Positions 45,931-57,602 of a stretch of DNA of 64,000 nucleotides are shown here, in pieces. Below the pieces are notes generated by a model. It had not been told where the DNA came from. It did not search any database and was given only the letters and a program-made list of their open reading frames with translations. Each line of letters starts with the position of its first letter. Positions within the stretch are counted from its first letter, which is position 1. Made by a program: the position numbers and the translations under genes. The DNA comes from Micrasema longulum (lineage: Eukaryota > Arthropoda > Insecta > Trichoptera > Brachycentridae), in NCBI GenBank assembly GCA_022494885.1, contig JAGVSM010003462.1:62001-126000 (forward strand). The letters are read 5' to 3'.

Positions 45931-46659
45931 AGTGTATAGCCTGTAACTATGCTAAAAAAGGGAACATTCTGTGATGGAAAAGCGGTCCGGAGTTTCGCAC
46001 CCACAAACCAATTGAAATTTATCTTCTGTGCCAAATAGTTTTACTTTTCTTGGTAACGAAGCTAAATTGCGAGAACTGTTCCAATAAAAACGTATCCTCC
46101 TCTCAGTGACTGATCGATTTCTCAATCTTAATTTCGAGAAATATAATATTAAACAATGTGGATAATATATTATGTTGGTATATTCACGTAACATGTAACG
46201 GCCATTAATATCCATCATGTCAACAGACAATCAGCATTTAGTGACGGACGGAACGGCAGACATCCAATCTGTCCTTTTTTGCAGTTCAACGAAGGTCTTT
46301 GAAAACGAACATCAATAATGCATACTGCAATAAAACTGTTCTGTTCTGTGAAATATCTGTACCCGTTCTAGATAAAAACAACCGATAATCGGAATCGAAT
46401 AATCGTTTTTTCAGCAAGTCCATTATCGTGCATTTAGAATCATATCAATCTTTATTACATGCATCGCATGCTATGGGATTGAACATGAAACGGAAACGGA
46501 CACAAGAAATCTCCGAGTAAAAACTGGGATCTAGTATTTAAAAATAATTAAATATTTATAATTTTATTTAAAATACACACAACGAATCCATTTAATCTAT
46601 TACAGAGAAAACGATGAAAATTGACTAAAACCGAATGTAGTTTCTCGCTACTATCCGTC
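45931..46659. other. No gene recognised
   Basis: Sequence of average composition. A minus-strand open stretch at 45952-46230 shows no recognisable domain and may be chance. Confidence 0.35.
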
Positions 46660-47080
46660 CTTCTTTTATATATTTTTTTTTTGTACATACATAAGTTTCT
46701 TGTGCATTATTTAAGGCATAAGTTCCAACTCCATGGGACTAAAAGACCTGTGTTGAGATAGGACGAGCAATTAGTTAACACAGACACAACTATATTACCA
46801 TAAATATAGGATCAGAAACATAAAAAATATTTAAAAAAAAACATATATATGGCACATGGTAACAGTAAACTCAAAAATTTGGAAAATCATTAAGGAGTTT
46901 CCTACTCAAATTCCTCCTATAAGGAAAATCCAGTCCTCAACTCCTTTTTTGAAAATAGTTTTTGTCCTTAAGAGCTTAATACGCTCTTCCAAAATATTGA
47001 ACACTCTCGTTGCGATAAATGAGAGATGTCTCTGAATAAAAGTCGTACGGGTTTTGGGTATGACATAATTCGTGCTCTGG
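46660..47080 (-). mobile_element. Jockey/CR1-like 3' end
   Basis: Antisense 3' UTR (acctgtgttgagataggac) followed by the coding remnant TRTTFIQRHLSFIATRVFNI on the minus strand near 46950-47060. Same family as the split copy at 44310-45720. Confidence 0.65.
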
Positions 47081-47284
47081 GAATGTTTATCTATACATAG
47101 ATATGGTGGGTTAAAAAAAGAATTTCAAGGTTTAAGAAAGTTTTGTAATCAATTCGGCTAATCGATTTGTCCAATAAATTTAATCGTCAAAAGCGTTTTA
47201 GCGTCAAAAGATAAAAACTTTAAATTTGTTTAACAATAACCTTTTGAGTTTGTCCAATTTTTTGTAAAAAATGACTGGATTCAA

Positions 47285-47395
47285 CCAACCAATGACAGGT
47301 CATAAGCCGTGTAGATGTCTAGACTTCTATATTACCCTCTTTAAAATGTTCTTCATCTCTGTTGTAATATGTTAATATAAATTTGTTTGGTTTAA
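47285..47395 (-). mobile_element. Dispersed repeat family G, partial
   Basis: Reverse orientation: aatgacaggtcataagccgt, tctagacttctatattaccc and ttcatctctgttgtaatatg blocks of family G. Confidence 0.6.
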
Positions 47396-47405
47396 GAACG
47401 GAAAC

Positions 47406-47775
47406 ACAGTGACACAGAGAGCCATGGAAAGGAGAATGCTGGGTATTTCGTTGAGAGACAGAAAAACCAATACATGGATTAGAGCGAGAACAAAGATCGC
47501 CGATGTGGTCCATAGAGCTGCCAACCAGAAATGGAGCTGGGCTGGTCATATAGCCAGAATCACAAAATCTAGATGGACCAAAAAAGTCCTGGAATGGCGA
47601 CCCAGAACGGGTAGAAGAAGTGTCGGCAGGCCTCAGACAAGGTGGTCTGATGTCATAAGACGAGTTGCAGTAAGTGGTTGGATGCGGTTGGCTCAGGATA
47701 GGGAAATATGGAGACTAAAGGGGGAGGCCTATGTTCAACATTGGACAAAAGACGGCTGATGATGATGATGATGAA
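47406..47775 (+). mobile_element. RTE-like family B retrotransposon 3' end
   Basis: An intact reading of about 116 residues: MLGISLRDRKTNTWIRARTK, WSWAGHIARITKSRWTKKVL, RPQTRWSDVIRRVAVSGWMR. This is the C-terminal tail of RTE-type endonuclease-reverse transcriptases. It ends in a GATGATGATGATGATG tail. 5'-truncated. Confidence 0.85.
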
Positions 47776-47959
47776 GAACGGAAAAATACTATCGAGAAAA
47801 ACAGATGACTCTCAAATCATACATATTAAACACGCCAATGACATAGATAAAAAAAATGTTTAAAATATCTAGAACATCTTTCAAGCATCAATTATTATAA
47901 CATCTTTTGCCACGGAGCCACAGCTATGCAAAAAATGCAAACAATGCAAAGGATTCACC

Positions 47960-48245
47960 CTTTTTACGATCTCGCGAGCAGATCCTAGAAGAAAACAAAT
48001 TGTCTTAGCCGGAGATGTCAACATTCAAAGCGGAAAATCTGTCCTAATTGATTACACTAATCTTCTTATGCACTATAAATTTATATGATGAATTAATGTA
48101 CCAACAAGAGTGACACATGAGGCAGAACTTTGTATCGACAACATTTTTGCTCAAACAATTAACCCCACTGTATCTGCTGTGGTTTGAACCTCTACTACTG
48201 ATCATTACACCACTGTAGTTGGTATTAAAACCATAGTTCACCAGC
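47960..48245 (+). mobile_element. Non-LTR endonuclease (APE-type) fragment
   Basis: Plus-strand reading KQIVLAGDVNIQSGKSVLID, then NVPTRVTHEAELCIDNIFAQ and DHYTTVVGIKT, with stops between. This matches the GDxN ... NxPTRxT ... CIDNIF ... SDH order of retroelement apurinic-type endonucleases. Confidence 0.7.
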
Positions 48246-48333
48246 CAAAAAAGTCGATAACTGACCGAACTACAATTTTTTGATATTATGTATCTTTTTT
48301 GGGTGATACCGTGTATGTTGGATTTGATCCGAC

Positions 48334-48365
48334 GTTTCGGCTACCACTGCAGGAGCCATCTTCAG
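48334..48365 (-). other. Hammerhead-like core motif
   Basis: Minus strand: CTGAAGA, then a stem GGCT...AGCC, then GAAAC followed by GTC. This has the conserved core order of hammerhead ribozymes as found in Penelope-like elements. No Penelope coding sequence adjoins. Confidence 0.3.
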
Positions 48366-48589
48366 GAAAAACTTCAGGGAAGTTATATATATAATATAAT
48401 GTTATATAACAGTGACCGTAAAAACCTTCGCACCTACAATTTTTTGGTTCCAAAATTCTATTTTGTATTAATTTTCTTTAGACATCTCTAGTAAAAAATA
48501 TGCTGTATTTTATATTTAAAAAAAAAAGAAATGCTGTCTATCTCAGAACAGGTATTTACTATACCCGGTGAGAAAAGACAGTGCTTAAT

Positions 48590-48730
48590 ATTAACATATT
48601 ACAACAGAGAGGAAGAACATTTAAGAGAAGGTAAGAAGATAAGTCTAGGCATCCACAAGGCTTATAATCTGTCATTCGCTGGTTTAAGTAGCCACTCAAT
48701 ACACTGTGTAACATTCACAAATTGAAAAAA
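48590..48730 (+). mobile_element. Dispersed repeat family G, partial
   Basis: Starts ttaacatattacaacagagagg and carries agtctaggcatccacaaggc and acactgtgtaacattcaca. It stops at the foldback element starting at 48751. Confidence 0.65.
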
Positions 48731-48750
48731 TAAAATAGGGGATCAATATA

Positions 48751-49107
48751 CAGGGTGTTCTTTAAACTCTGTCACATCCGAAACCACAATGATCAGTACG
48801 GGCAAGAAGATATATTTGAATATTAAAAAAAATATTTAGAACCAAGAAATTAAAAAAAAAAAAAAAAAAAAAAACAAATGGTTACTTACTTCTGCAGGGG
48901 AAAAGTGAGGAGAGCGCGACGCATTATCAGACTCCCCCTTCCCCCTACTCGTTTCTCCCCTGCAGAAGTAAGCAACCGTTTGCTTTTTCATACTTTATTT
49001 TTTTAAATTTTATTCGTTCTAAAAATATAGTTTAATGTGCCAATATGTCTTCTTGCTCATACTGATCAACGTAGTTTCAGATGTGACAGGGTTTAATGAA
49101 CATCCTG
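48751..49107. mobile_element. Foldback MITE with arms of about 165 bp
   Basis: CAGGGTGTTCTTTAAACTCT at the left and CAGGATGTTCATTAAACCCT (reverse) at the right are flanked by TA. The arms stay alignable to the central gcaggggaaaagtgagg / ctcgtttctcccctgc. The left arm has a run of about 23 A. Non-coding. Confidence 0.8.
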
Positions 49108-49124
49108 TAGATGTATAAATAAGG

Positions 49125-49335
49125 GTAAAATGGTGAATGTTACACAGTGTGTAAAATGGTCACTTAAATCAGCCAATGATAGGTCATAAGCCCTGTATAT
49201 GCCTAGACTTCTATATAACTTTCTCTAAAATGTTCTTCATCTCTGTTGTAATATGTTAATATTAACAACTCACCAGGGAGTTAAATCCAGTCCTTGTCTA
49301 CAATAATTTGGAGAAACTCAAAATATTGTTGAGCG
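49125..49335 (-). mobile_element. Dispersed repeat family G copy
   Basis: Reverse orientation: atggtgaatgttacacagtg, tcataagccctgtatatgcc, tgttcttcatctctgttgta, then ttgtctacaataatttggag. Confidence 0.65.
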
Positions 49336-49965
49336 CTTAATATGTTTGCTTATATTTTAATTTAGCTTATTTGTATATTTTTTACCTTCCTCACTGTATA
49401 TAATATAAAAATACTATGCTAATAAAAAACGCAGATTTTCAGCACTGAACTTTAAAAAACACAGTCACAGAGAAGAATTCACTCCTTCCTTTTCTTCATT
49501 TGAATGAAGTACTTAAATATTATGTACCTATTTCTAAATGACATTTTTTCAGTTGAAATAAACCATAGTAGTATAATCAAAATTAAATCCAATAAGAAAA
49601 ACAAAAAATATTCGGTTATAAAAACAACTGGTTATTATTGTAAGCGGTCATCCACATCGCTACCCCGATGCATTTTGCTAAAATGAATTACGAACTTGCC
49701 AAACGCCGCGTCATCCCGCCAAAACAACCATAGAAAAATCAAACTGATGTGGATAAGAAAATTAAATGTAGAAACCTACACTTTATAATTTTATTTATTT
49801 AAAAGCATGACGAGACTAATGATTCTATGAAAATTAGCTAAGGATATAGCACGAAATAACAGTTATTCGGATTTTTCAATATAATTATTTTATTTAACAT
49901 GTTTAATAGAATTTCAAAGTAATAATTTGTACTTTATATATGTACAATAATTGTAATGATAATAA
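49336..49965. other. No gene recognised
   Basis: AT-rich sequence; no exon, RNA gene or known element end found. Confidence 0.4.
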
Positions 49966-50465
49966 TAATGTTAACAAACTACAACAGGGATGAAGAATAC
50001 CTTAAATAAGGGAATATGGAAGTCTAGGCATTTACAGGGCTTATGACCTGTATTTGGCTGGTTTAAGTGGCCACTTTACACACTGTGTAACATTCACCAT
50101 TTTGTCTATGTTTATACATCCATAATTCTTCAATTCTTCCATTTGTTGATTTAAGTGAAGTTAATGAGCTGAAACCTTTATTGTTGCGAAGAGAGTTATC
50201 TGACTGAATTATTTTACATACTAGGCAACGCCTGAAAACAAGTTTTCAATTTTTAAACTTCTTCTTGGACCAGTTGGTTTCATTACAATATTTGAGTTTG
50301 TCCAAATTTTTGTAGACAAAAGACTGGATTTCACCCCCTCGGGAGTCATTAAGATTAAAAAATTACAACATGGATGGAGAATACCTTAAATAAGAGAATA
50401 TGGAAGTCTAGGCATTTACAGGGCTTATAACCTGTCATTGGCTGGTTTAAGTGGCCACTTGAAAT
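49966..50465 (+). mobile_element. Two consecutive family G copies
   Basis: The block aactacaacagggatgaaga through aggcaacgcctgaaaaca and gactggatttcacccc is followed directly at 50358 by a second start (aaattacaacatggatggag), truncated at 50461. A head-to-tail pair. Confidence 0.65.
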
Positions 50466-50639
50466 CCTATATTTTTTCGACAGTGACGACATACAGACTA
50501 GAAACCACGCCTGTGACACAGACAAATAGCCAGAAACGGAAAGACAGATGCTCGCTCAGTTCAGTGACTGATTTAACCATTTGGCGGCAAAAAATATAAT
50601 CATGGATTGGGTACCGCGTGAAGACCATAATTTACATCG

Positions 50640-50872
50640 TTATCATAATTCCCCTTTCCACACCCAATGGTGCATAGAGCACTACATTGGTACACTAGCC
50701 GCAGCGTATCTTGATATTTTTTGTTACATGAAGGTAAGATGATCAGAAATGAAATGTTATGGTGTAAAAACACCTTTTTAAATAAATATTTCATATCTAC
50801 CATGTCGGGAATCGATCCCGAGACCTCTTGCATGGTAAGCAAACGCGCTGACCACTACACCACTAGGCCGTA
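50640..50872 (-). mobile_element. tRNA-derived SINE, family 1, full length
   Basis: Minus strand from GGCCTAGTGGTGTAGTGGTC (A-box region) through GGGATCGATTCCCGAC (B-box region) to the cacccaatggtgcatagagc block. The best preserved head of this family in the window. Confidence 0.8.
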
Positions 50873-51715
50873 TTTATTGAATAAGTTTAATGGGCATCAT
50901 ATTATAATCCAAAGTGCCTGATCAAATTTAGTATTGTATCATATTTCAATTTTGTAAAACAATTCAGCTCAACACTGGTTTTTACCCAAAAAGCTGAAAT
51001 AATATACAACCAAATGTAACTGAATTCCTGTATTTGAAAAAAAAAAAAACAAACAGTATTATTTATAAATATGTTTTAGTAATTCTTCTGACTTCTACTA
51101 CATTCTACTCAATAATCATTAATCTGTTATTTTATCTAATATTACTGTTTTATTAAGAAATAAACTTATAAGGAATATAATTTATTTTCAAGCCTTGACA
51201 AAGGAGCAGTCATGTTCTGAAACCGGTTGGCATTCAAAGTTTTTAAGTGATTTTTGTATAAAGTACTCGTAGGTTATATGATTTAAATTTAACAGTCGTA
51301 AATTATATGATTTAAATTTGATAAATTTTCATTCCGTCAAACCGAGTTTAGTATGTCTTATTTTTATACAAAATATTTGTTGCGTTGTGGAGATTGATTC
51401 GTCTGATTCTAAGCGCAGAAGATAGGTCTGATGAAGGTGAGGAATTGGTACAGCATGAAAATCAATCCTTTGAGTGACAGAAAAAAAACAATTACAGAAT
51501 AATATAACATTAAAATGCATCCTCTAACAGAGACAGTGTGTGTGACTTGCCTTAAAATATTAAATCCTAATTATATTGCAAAGATCGAGCCGAACAAAAA
51601 ATCTCATCACTAACAGATTTCGTCGTAAATTTTTCAAAAGGGTGTATCTCGTTTTTTGTCGAAATTGATAAATGAATATTTTAATAAAAAGTTATATTTA
51701 TGTAATAAATTGGCA
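50873..51715. other. No gene recognised
   Basis: AT-rich. Near 51190-51235 lies a CTTGACAAAGGAGCAG...TGAAACCGGTT block of the kind found in dispersed insect repeats, without further structure. Confidence 0.4.
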
Positions 51716-51723
51716 TCATACTG

Positions 51724-52501
51724 CAGTGGCGAATGGTGACTTTATTTACAGATAAGCTATAAAAAAATATCATATATTTGTTATCTACATAGAAGGTAAA
51801 TAATATAATGTAAGTAATATTTACCATAAATTCATATTTTTCTGTGGTTCTGTGTGAAATCAACTCAAACGATGTAACTTCGTGATATATTATATTAAAT
51901 AGATATATTATCCATTACTTTAATATATATAATTCATTAAAGAATAAATAAAAAATACCACTATGAATTCAGTCGATATTAGGTATTTAATTTAAATGTC
52001 AACTGGCCGCATTGTTTTAATAATTGATAGGGCTAAAAACGGCCGCGTGGAGCGCTATATGTCCTACGATATGACGCATGAAAGTAATTATGGTCTTATG
52101 TCAAAAGTACCATCTCAAAGAAAAGTAGTCCTTAAGAAACAGTGTTTGAAATACTGTTTTCCAAATCAAGAATCATCAAGTAATTTGTGTAATCTGCAAG
52201 TTTAATCTAGGAGAAAAAACCCGCACTGGGGTGAGTACATTCAAAATAAAGTGTACTTATTTGTATGAAAAAATAAGCTGAAACAATCGGCTAGTTTCTT
52301 GGCTCACCGCAGGCACTGGGCGCGCTTTATTAAAATTTATATTTATATTAGGACAAAAATACAAACGGTGGAAATGATTTAAAATAAATGTTAATTATTT
52401 ATTTGTTTTTCTGTAAATAAAATAACAATAAAACATTATTATGGTTAGTCAAATATAATGGTAAGCTGAGCATAATCGCTTCTATACACGGTTCGCCCTT
52501 G
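51724..52501 (+). mobile_element. hAT non-autonomous element with perfect 8-bp TSD
   Basis: The ends are CAGTGGCGAATGG and, reversed, CAAGGGCGAACCG. TCATACTG flanks both sides exactly (51716-51723 and 52502-52509). 778 bp. Same family as 42358-43089, with no transposase. Confidence 0.9.
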
Positions 52502-52754
52502 TCATACTGTCTTAAACTAATTATTCTTTTAATATTTTACAGGCGAAAATTTTCCAAACAAATTCTTAAAAAGTCGTCTCAAAAAATAAAAATTTGAGGT
52601 ACGCCTTTTTGAAAGATGGATGACGATTTATGAACAAATATTCTATTTTGAGGAGTAATTTTTTTGTTTTATTTACGCCCGACGCGCATTTTTATATCAG
52701 GCGAATATGGTTGATACATAATTACAAATTAAATGTGTTTACATATTAACATAC

Positions 52755-52920
52755 ACCACCACCATTCTCTTACAGCACCGAACGGTGCATAAGGCACTGC
52801 ATTGGTACACCAATCGCAGGGTATATTGATATTTTTTGTAACATAAAGGTACTAGTCTTACGCTTCAGGTGCCAGTCCAGGGACTATGAAATATCCTAGA
52901 GGAAAACACCTTTTCAATAA
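52755..52920 (-). mobile_element. tRNA-derived SINE, family 1, partial
   Basis: Antisense body blocks caccgaacggtgcataaggc, ttggtacaccaatcgcaggg and agtccagggactatgaaata. The tRNA-like head is missing. Confidence 0.65.
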
Positions 52921-53216
52921 ATATGATAGATGCGACCGGTAAGAGAAAAAAACTAAAAAACACGATTCTCTAGAGAAACAATGAATTATTTCTCTGTACG
53001 AATAAGATTCTCAATGTACAAGTTTGGGTAAAAATAAGTAAAGGTGTGTTTACTTTTTATTTTATTTAAGAAAACTTTTATACCAAAGTGTCATAAACCA
53101 TTACGTAAGTACGATAAGTTGATAAATTACTTGCATGTTGGGTATAATATTAAGTGGCAGACTTTAAAAATAATTATACATGTGATACATTTTCAAATAC
53201 AATTGACTCAAATGAG

Positions 53217-53395
53217 GTATTTTAAATGAGGAACTTCAGCGCTACGGAAAATTGGATACAAAAAATGTTTTCTTGCGCGCGGTAAAAAATAAACCACTAA
53301 ATTGAATTGCAAAGTTTCTTGAAACTGCATGGAAAAAAATTATAAAAAATATTTTAATGAAAACGCACTACCTTGAACGACGTGTACCGATGTAG
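53217..53395. mobile_element. MITE family F, left part
   Basis: AATGAGGAACTTCAGCGCTA start, then attgaattgcaaagtttctt and aacgacgtg. It breaks off near 53395. Confidence 0.55.
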
Positions 53396-53514
53396 TGCCT
53401 TATACACTATTACGCGAGGAAAGGGAACAATATTTCACTATCCCCCCAAACGCCGTCAGTCTAATTGGGGAAGGGGGGTGGGGGCAGCGTTGCCAAACTC
53501 TAGCGTTTAAAATT

Positions 53515-53812
53515 TCGTACATACGTTTCAGACGTTGCCTAGTATGTAGGTGAAATAATTCAATTAGATAAATCTCACCCGCATAAATAAAGGTTTCAGC
53601 TCTTTAACTTCACAAACATCAACAGACGAAAGAATTGAAGGAATATAGATGTTCAAATATGGGCCGAATGGTGAATGTTACACAGTGTGTAAAGTGGCCA
53701 TCTTAACCAGCCATTGACAGGTCATAAGCCCTGTAGATGCCTAGACTTCTATATTACCTTCTCTTAAATGTTCTTCATCTCTGTTGTAATATGTTAATTA
53801 CATGTGATATAT
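53515..53812 (-). mobile_element. Dispersed repeat family G, near complete
   Basis: Reverse orientation with all main blocks: cagacgttgcctagtatgta, ttacacagtgtgtaaagtgg, ttgacaggtcataagccctg, ttcatctctgttgtaatatg. Confidence 0.7.
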
Positions 53813-53819
53813 TTTCAAA

Positions 53820-54530
53820 TGCAATTTATTTATTTTATTTATTTATTTATTTAACTTTTTGTACATAATGTTATTTGTACATTGGCGGGCTTATTGCCAA
53901 ATGGCAATTTCTTCCAACCAACCAATAAAATTATAGTTTAATTTTTATGATTCAAGTTAAAGAACATATTCAATAGAAAAAAAAGATTAAAAAGCTAAAT
54001 ATATATAAAAATAGAAATAAACGTATTTGTTTATAAATTACCTTAAATCAAAACTATTACTCAATGGAAAAAAGGAAAAAAGAGGAAAGAGGAAAGGAGG
54101 AGAGATTAAGGAAGAGAAAGGAGATGTTTCTTCAGACGTGATTTAAACAGAGATAATGTAGTAACACCTTTGATGGTGGATGGGAGATGATTCCACAGTC
54201 GAGCCGCATGGACACTATATGAGTTAGAGAAGAAAGAGGAATTGTGGATGGGTATTAAGAGAGTGCCTTGAGAATTAGAAAGAAGAGGTTAACCGTGAAC
54301 TGATAAGCGTTGAATTTTTAACGCAGGTATATAGGAGCGTTAGAACTATGAAGTACATTGAACAGAAGTGAGAGGGAGTGATAGTCTCTCCGCTGTCTAA
54401 TTTCGAGCTATTTCAGTTGCCTACGATAATCAGAAATGTGGTCATATTTCTTAAGACCAAAAATGTACCTTATGCATGTATTCTGAAGTCGTTTGAGTTT
54501 ATCTAGTTGCTCACAGCTTAAATCAATTTA
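53820..54530 (-). mobile_element. Jockey-like family Y retrotransposon 3' end
   Basis: The antisense (TTTA)n tail at 53826-53850 is followed by the 3' UTR with the gcgggcttattgccaaatgg block. The minus-strand coding end at about 54120-54240 reads NSYSVHAARLWNHLPSTIKG then TLSLFKSRLKKHL. Same family at 62250-62685, 58234-58375 and 61197-61474. Confidence 0.75.
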
Positions 54531-55835
54531 CTCAAAATGAGGTATTTTAAATTGGAATCGTTATGCTGAAACGTTTTATTTATTTTTTAATCAATCCTTT
54601 GTGTATAATCAGTTTTAAAATAAACGATGGGAAAATTAATATCTTCCTCTTTTGAACACGTTTCTGAAGTCATTATTGTTCCGCGTATTCCAGTAACCGG
54701 CCAATACGAACCGTCGGAGGAAATAGTCGATCACAAATAGATGGGACTCGCTTCCGCCAGATAATATTTACGGCGCAATTTTACTCGAATATTATCGACT
54801 TTGGATACTCGGATTTACACGCAGTCAAGAAATACAATACTCAGCCAATTAACGAAAAATAATTGGGAATATAAAATCAGAAAATGGAAAGAGGATAAGG
54901 TTTTTTCATATTTTTTTAAGGTAAATGTTATTATATTTTATTTGGGAAACTAACAGTTCTACATACATATTTATAGTAAACAAACAGATTTAGTGTATCA
55001 ACTCAGAACTAATAACAGATTTCTACAAAGTTAGTAAGGAAAATATATTACATAATTAATAAATACATATAAAAATGTTCAATTAAATTCATTTATTTTT
55101 AATATAACATTTACATTACAAACATGTATTCAGTACGAACACATTATAAAAAAGGAAAAAAAAATACACGAAAGAGACTCACGTCAAAGTAGTAGGAGAA
55201 TCTTGCTCCGAAAACCCCCTTCGGATACATGGAACGTTATTTTCACGTACTCGTAAATACTCTTCAATAATCAAAGAATTTTTTTTTTTTTAAAGAACAG
55301 TAAGTTATTAAAAATCGGGTGGGATTAGAACAAGGATGCTTGAAGAGAGGATGAGGGGGGGAAGGAAGATGTACATATTTATTATTATAATGTCTACCAA
55401 GTTATATAATTAATTTATGGTGTAAATTTTAAATCTGACAGAGTGATGTTTGTGTAATCTATGTCTTTAAATTTGTTTTGTTCACTGAAAAAGTCCTACG
55501 AAAAAAAGCATTTTTAACATACGATGTTTTACTTATTGGTACATAAAACAGGTGGTACCGTCTACAAATCCTGGCTGGTACATGTATTGTTATTAAACTA
55601 AGTAGTTCTGTACAGTCAACTATTCCTATCATAATTTTGTGAAGCAGTAGTTGGTCCGCACCCACTCTGCGGTATTGCAGAGAAATGATTCCATGGTAGG
55701 TGGAGGCAGTGAGAGTTGATACATAAGAAATACCGGTTTTGTATTTTAGGTACTTTATTAATTTGTTTTGAATATTTTTTATTCTTGCTACATATATGGA
55801 ATACTAAAATTTTCAACAATGTTTTATCAGTATGA
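54531..55835. other. No gene recognised
   Basis: AT-rich intergenic sequence. I see no exons or RNA genes. A retroelement tail may lie near 55640-55720 but is not supported well enough to name. Confidence 0.4.
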
Positions 55836-55990
55836 AACACATTTTTGAGAAGCGAATATAGAAGTTTAGGTATTTACAGGGCTTATGAATTGTTAACGGC
55901 TGGTTAAGTGGCCACTTTACACACTGTGTAACATTAACCATGTTTAAACATCCATATTTCTTCAGCTTTCCCATCTATTGACTTTGGACC
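55836..55990 (+). mobile_element. Dispersed repeat family G, partial
   Basis: Blocks agaagtttaggtatttacag, gtggccactttacacactgt and ttcttcagctttcccatcta. It stops where unrelated GC-richer DNA starts. Confidence 0.6.
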
Positions 55991-56395
55991 CATGCCGGTC
56001 GAGGTGCGGAACTAATGTCTGTGCCGTCTTGGTCCCGATCTAAAGGAAGGTGGGGGTAATTAACCCTTTACGGAAAGGAGTCACCGGACGTGTCTGGGGC
56101 TTGAGATTTTTGATTGCGGGTGCCTCTGTCAGTGGACATATTTTGCTGAGGACTTCCCTGAGCACGGAATATACGACTCCTTTATTTCTTTCGCTTGATG
56201 AGGTAAAATTCTTCAATAAACACAGTTTGAGTAGGTATGAGTGTTGCCAAAAGTTGGTTTGCAACCAGTGGTCTTTGGGTAAGCCTGCTGCTTTTGGGTG
56301 CGCTGCCGGTGACCGGCCTTGAGTGTCACTTGGGGGCATTCTGGTGCTCCAGACAGAAGAAACTAGCGTTTCCTATCACTGTCGACATAAAGGGG
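55991..56395. other. GC-richer block of unknown nature
   Basis: About 400 bp, distinctly richer in GC than its surroundings, with open stretches on both strands but no recognisable domain. It adjoins a Jockey-like fragment and may be part of that or another element. Confidence 0.35.
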
Positions 56396-56560
56396 TTTGA
56401 ACTGGGTGAAGGATTTCAGGGTCCCATGTAATGGAGACCAAATTGTATAAGCATTATATTCTAGATGGGGACAATCTAGTAAGTAGTAAAACGTTTTGAT
56501 GGTATTAATATTTTAAAAGTCTGCGTCATTCTATTAATAAAGCGAAAAAGTTTGAGAGAT
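56396..56560 (-). mobile_element. Jockey-like RT fragment
   Basis: Minus-strand reading HLEYNAYTIWSPLHG, the conserved LEY...IWSP segment downstream of the RT catalytic core, in a broken frame. Confidence 0.65.
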
Positions 56561-57234
56561 TTGTTTACTTAAACTTAAAAATGTTTAAAATAGAATCACG
56601 TTTCATATATTCAAAACATATTCTTTTTTTTACACGTTTCATATATTCAACATATTCTTTTTTGTAATAACTAGCACCGTCTCCCTTTATAAACATAATT
56701 TTATTGTTTTTTTTACTTTCCAGAAAACGATTTTTAAGCAAGCATACTTTTCAGAAATCAGGTATGCATATAATTATAATGAGCAATAAAGCCTCGTGAA
56801 ATTCTTCAACGTTTAGAAATGATAGCATTTCCTCGAAAGGACGTGCTTTGTACGAATATATTATGTGGAAACCGACATATGATATTATTATAGCGATGAT
56901 ACATTATAAAATAAGGAACATTTTTTTCTGGAAGTTTCCAACAACCATCATCTTTTTAGAAAGAAACTGTTGATGTTTTTACATTGATTTATTTAATTTA
57001 TTTTATTTTCTGTGTATATTAAATTTAGTTAAATAAAATAATTGCAAAAATATATTAATTTACTAGCAAAATCACAACATGTATATACGAGTACATATGA
57101 AAAATAATAAAAAATATATATTTATAGAAGAAAGTGGTTACATTTAGATAAACTTTTTTTTACTTATTTGTGCATGTTGTGTCCACATATTTTTTTTACA
57201 ATTTATGCATGACTTTTTTTACATTAAATATAAT
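56561..57234. other. No gene recognised
   Basis: Very AT-rich. A tandem near-duplicate of about 27 bp (cacgtttcatatattcaaa) occurs at 56598 and 56634. Confidence 0.4.
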
Positions 57235-57430
57235 GTTCCCCTCATTGGGGTCCCGTGCCGAGGGAGACATTTTATATAATTTTGAAACATGCATTATTAA
57301 ACCCAATTAAATCATAATTTCAAATACATATAAAACATAATAAAAACACAAAGAAAAACACAATAAAGAAAATAATTTTTCTACCTATTTGGCCTGATCC
57401 ACTCATCATGCGCACTTCTTAAGAGCGATT
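57235..57430 (-). repeat. Dispersed repeat family Z, reverse copy
   Basis: Contains, reversed, the same gtccc..cacgggcacc block and atgagtggatcaggccaaat block as 60465-60760. Probably a retroelement 3' end. Confidence 0.45.
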
Positions 57431-57602
57431 TTATCGTGATAGTATTAACTAATAATTGTCTTTATAGACAATGGAAGTAGGTTGTACACTTAACATGAGA
57501 AGTAGACCAATCCTCTTTGACCAAAGGCTGTGTTTTTTCGATTTCTTTTGCAGCACCAGGGTGGAAGGTCAAGTAACTGTAGTAATTGTTAGGTGTCAAT
57601 AA

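Noticed and set aside
45952..46230. 92-residue minus-strand open frame
   Set aside because: No recognisable motif or gene structure; its length is compatible with chance in this region.
50790..50872. tRNA gene on the minus strand
   Set aside because: It is the head of a repeated SINE family; the same body follows in several copies.
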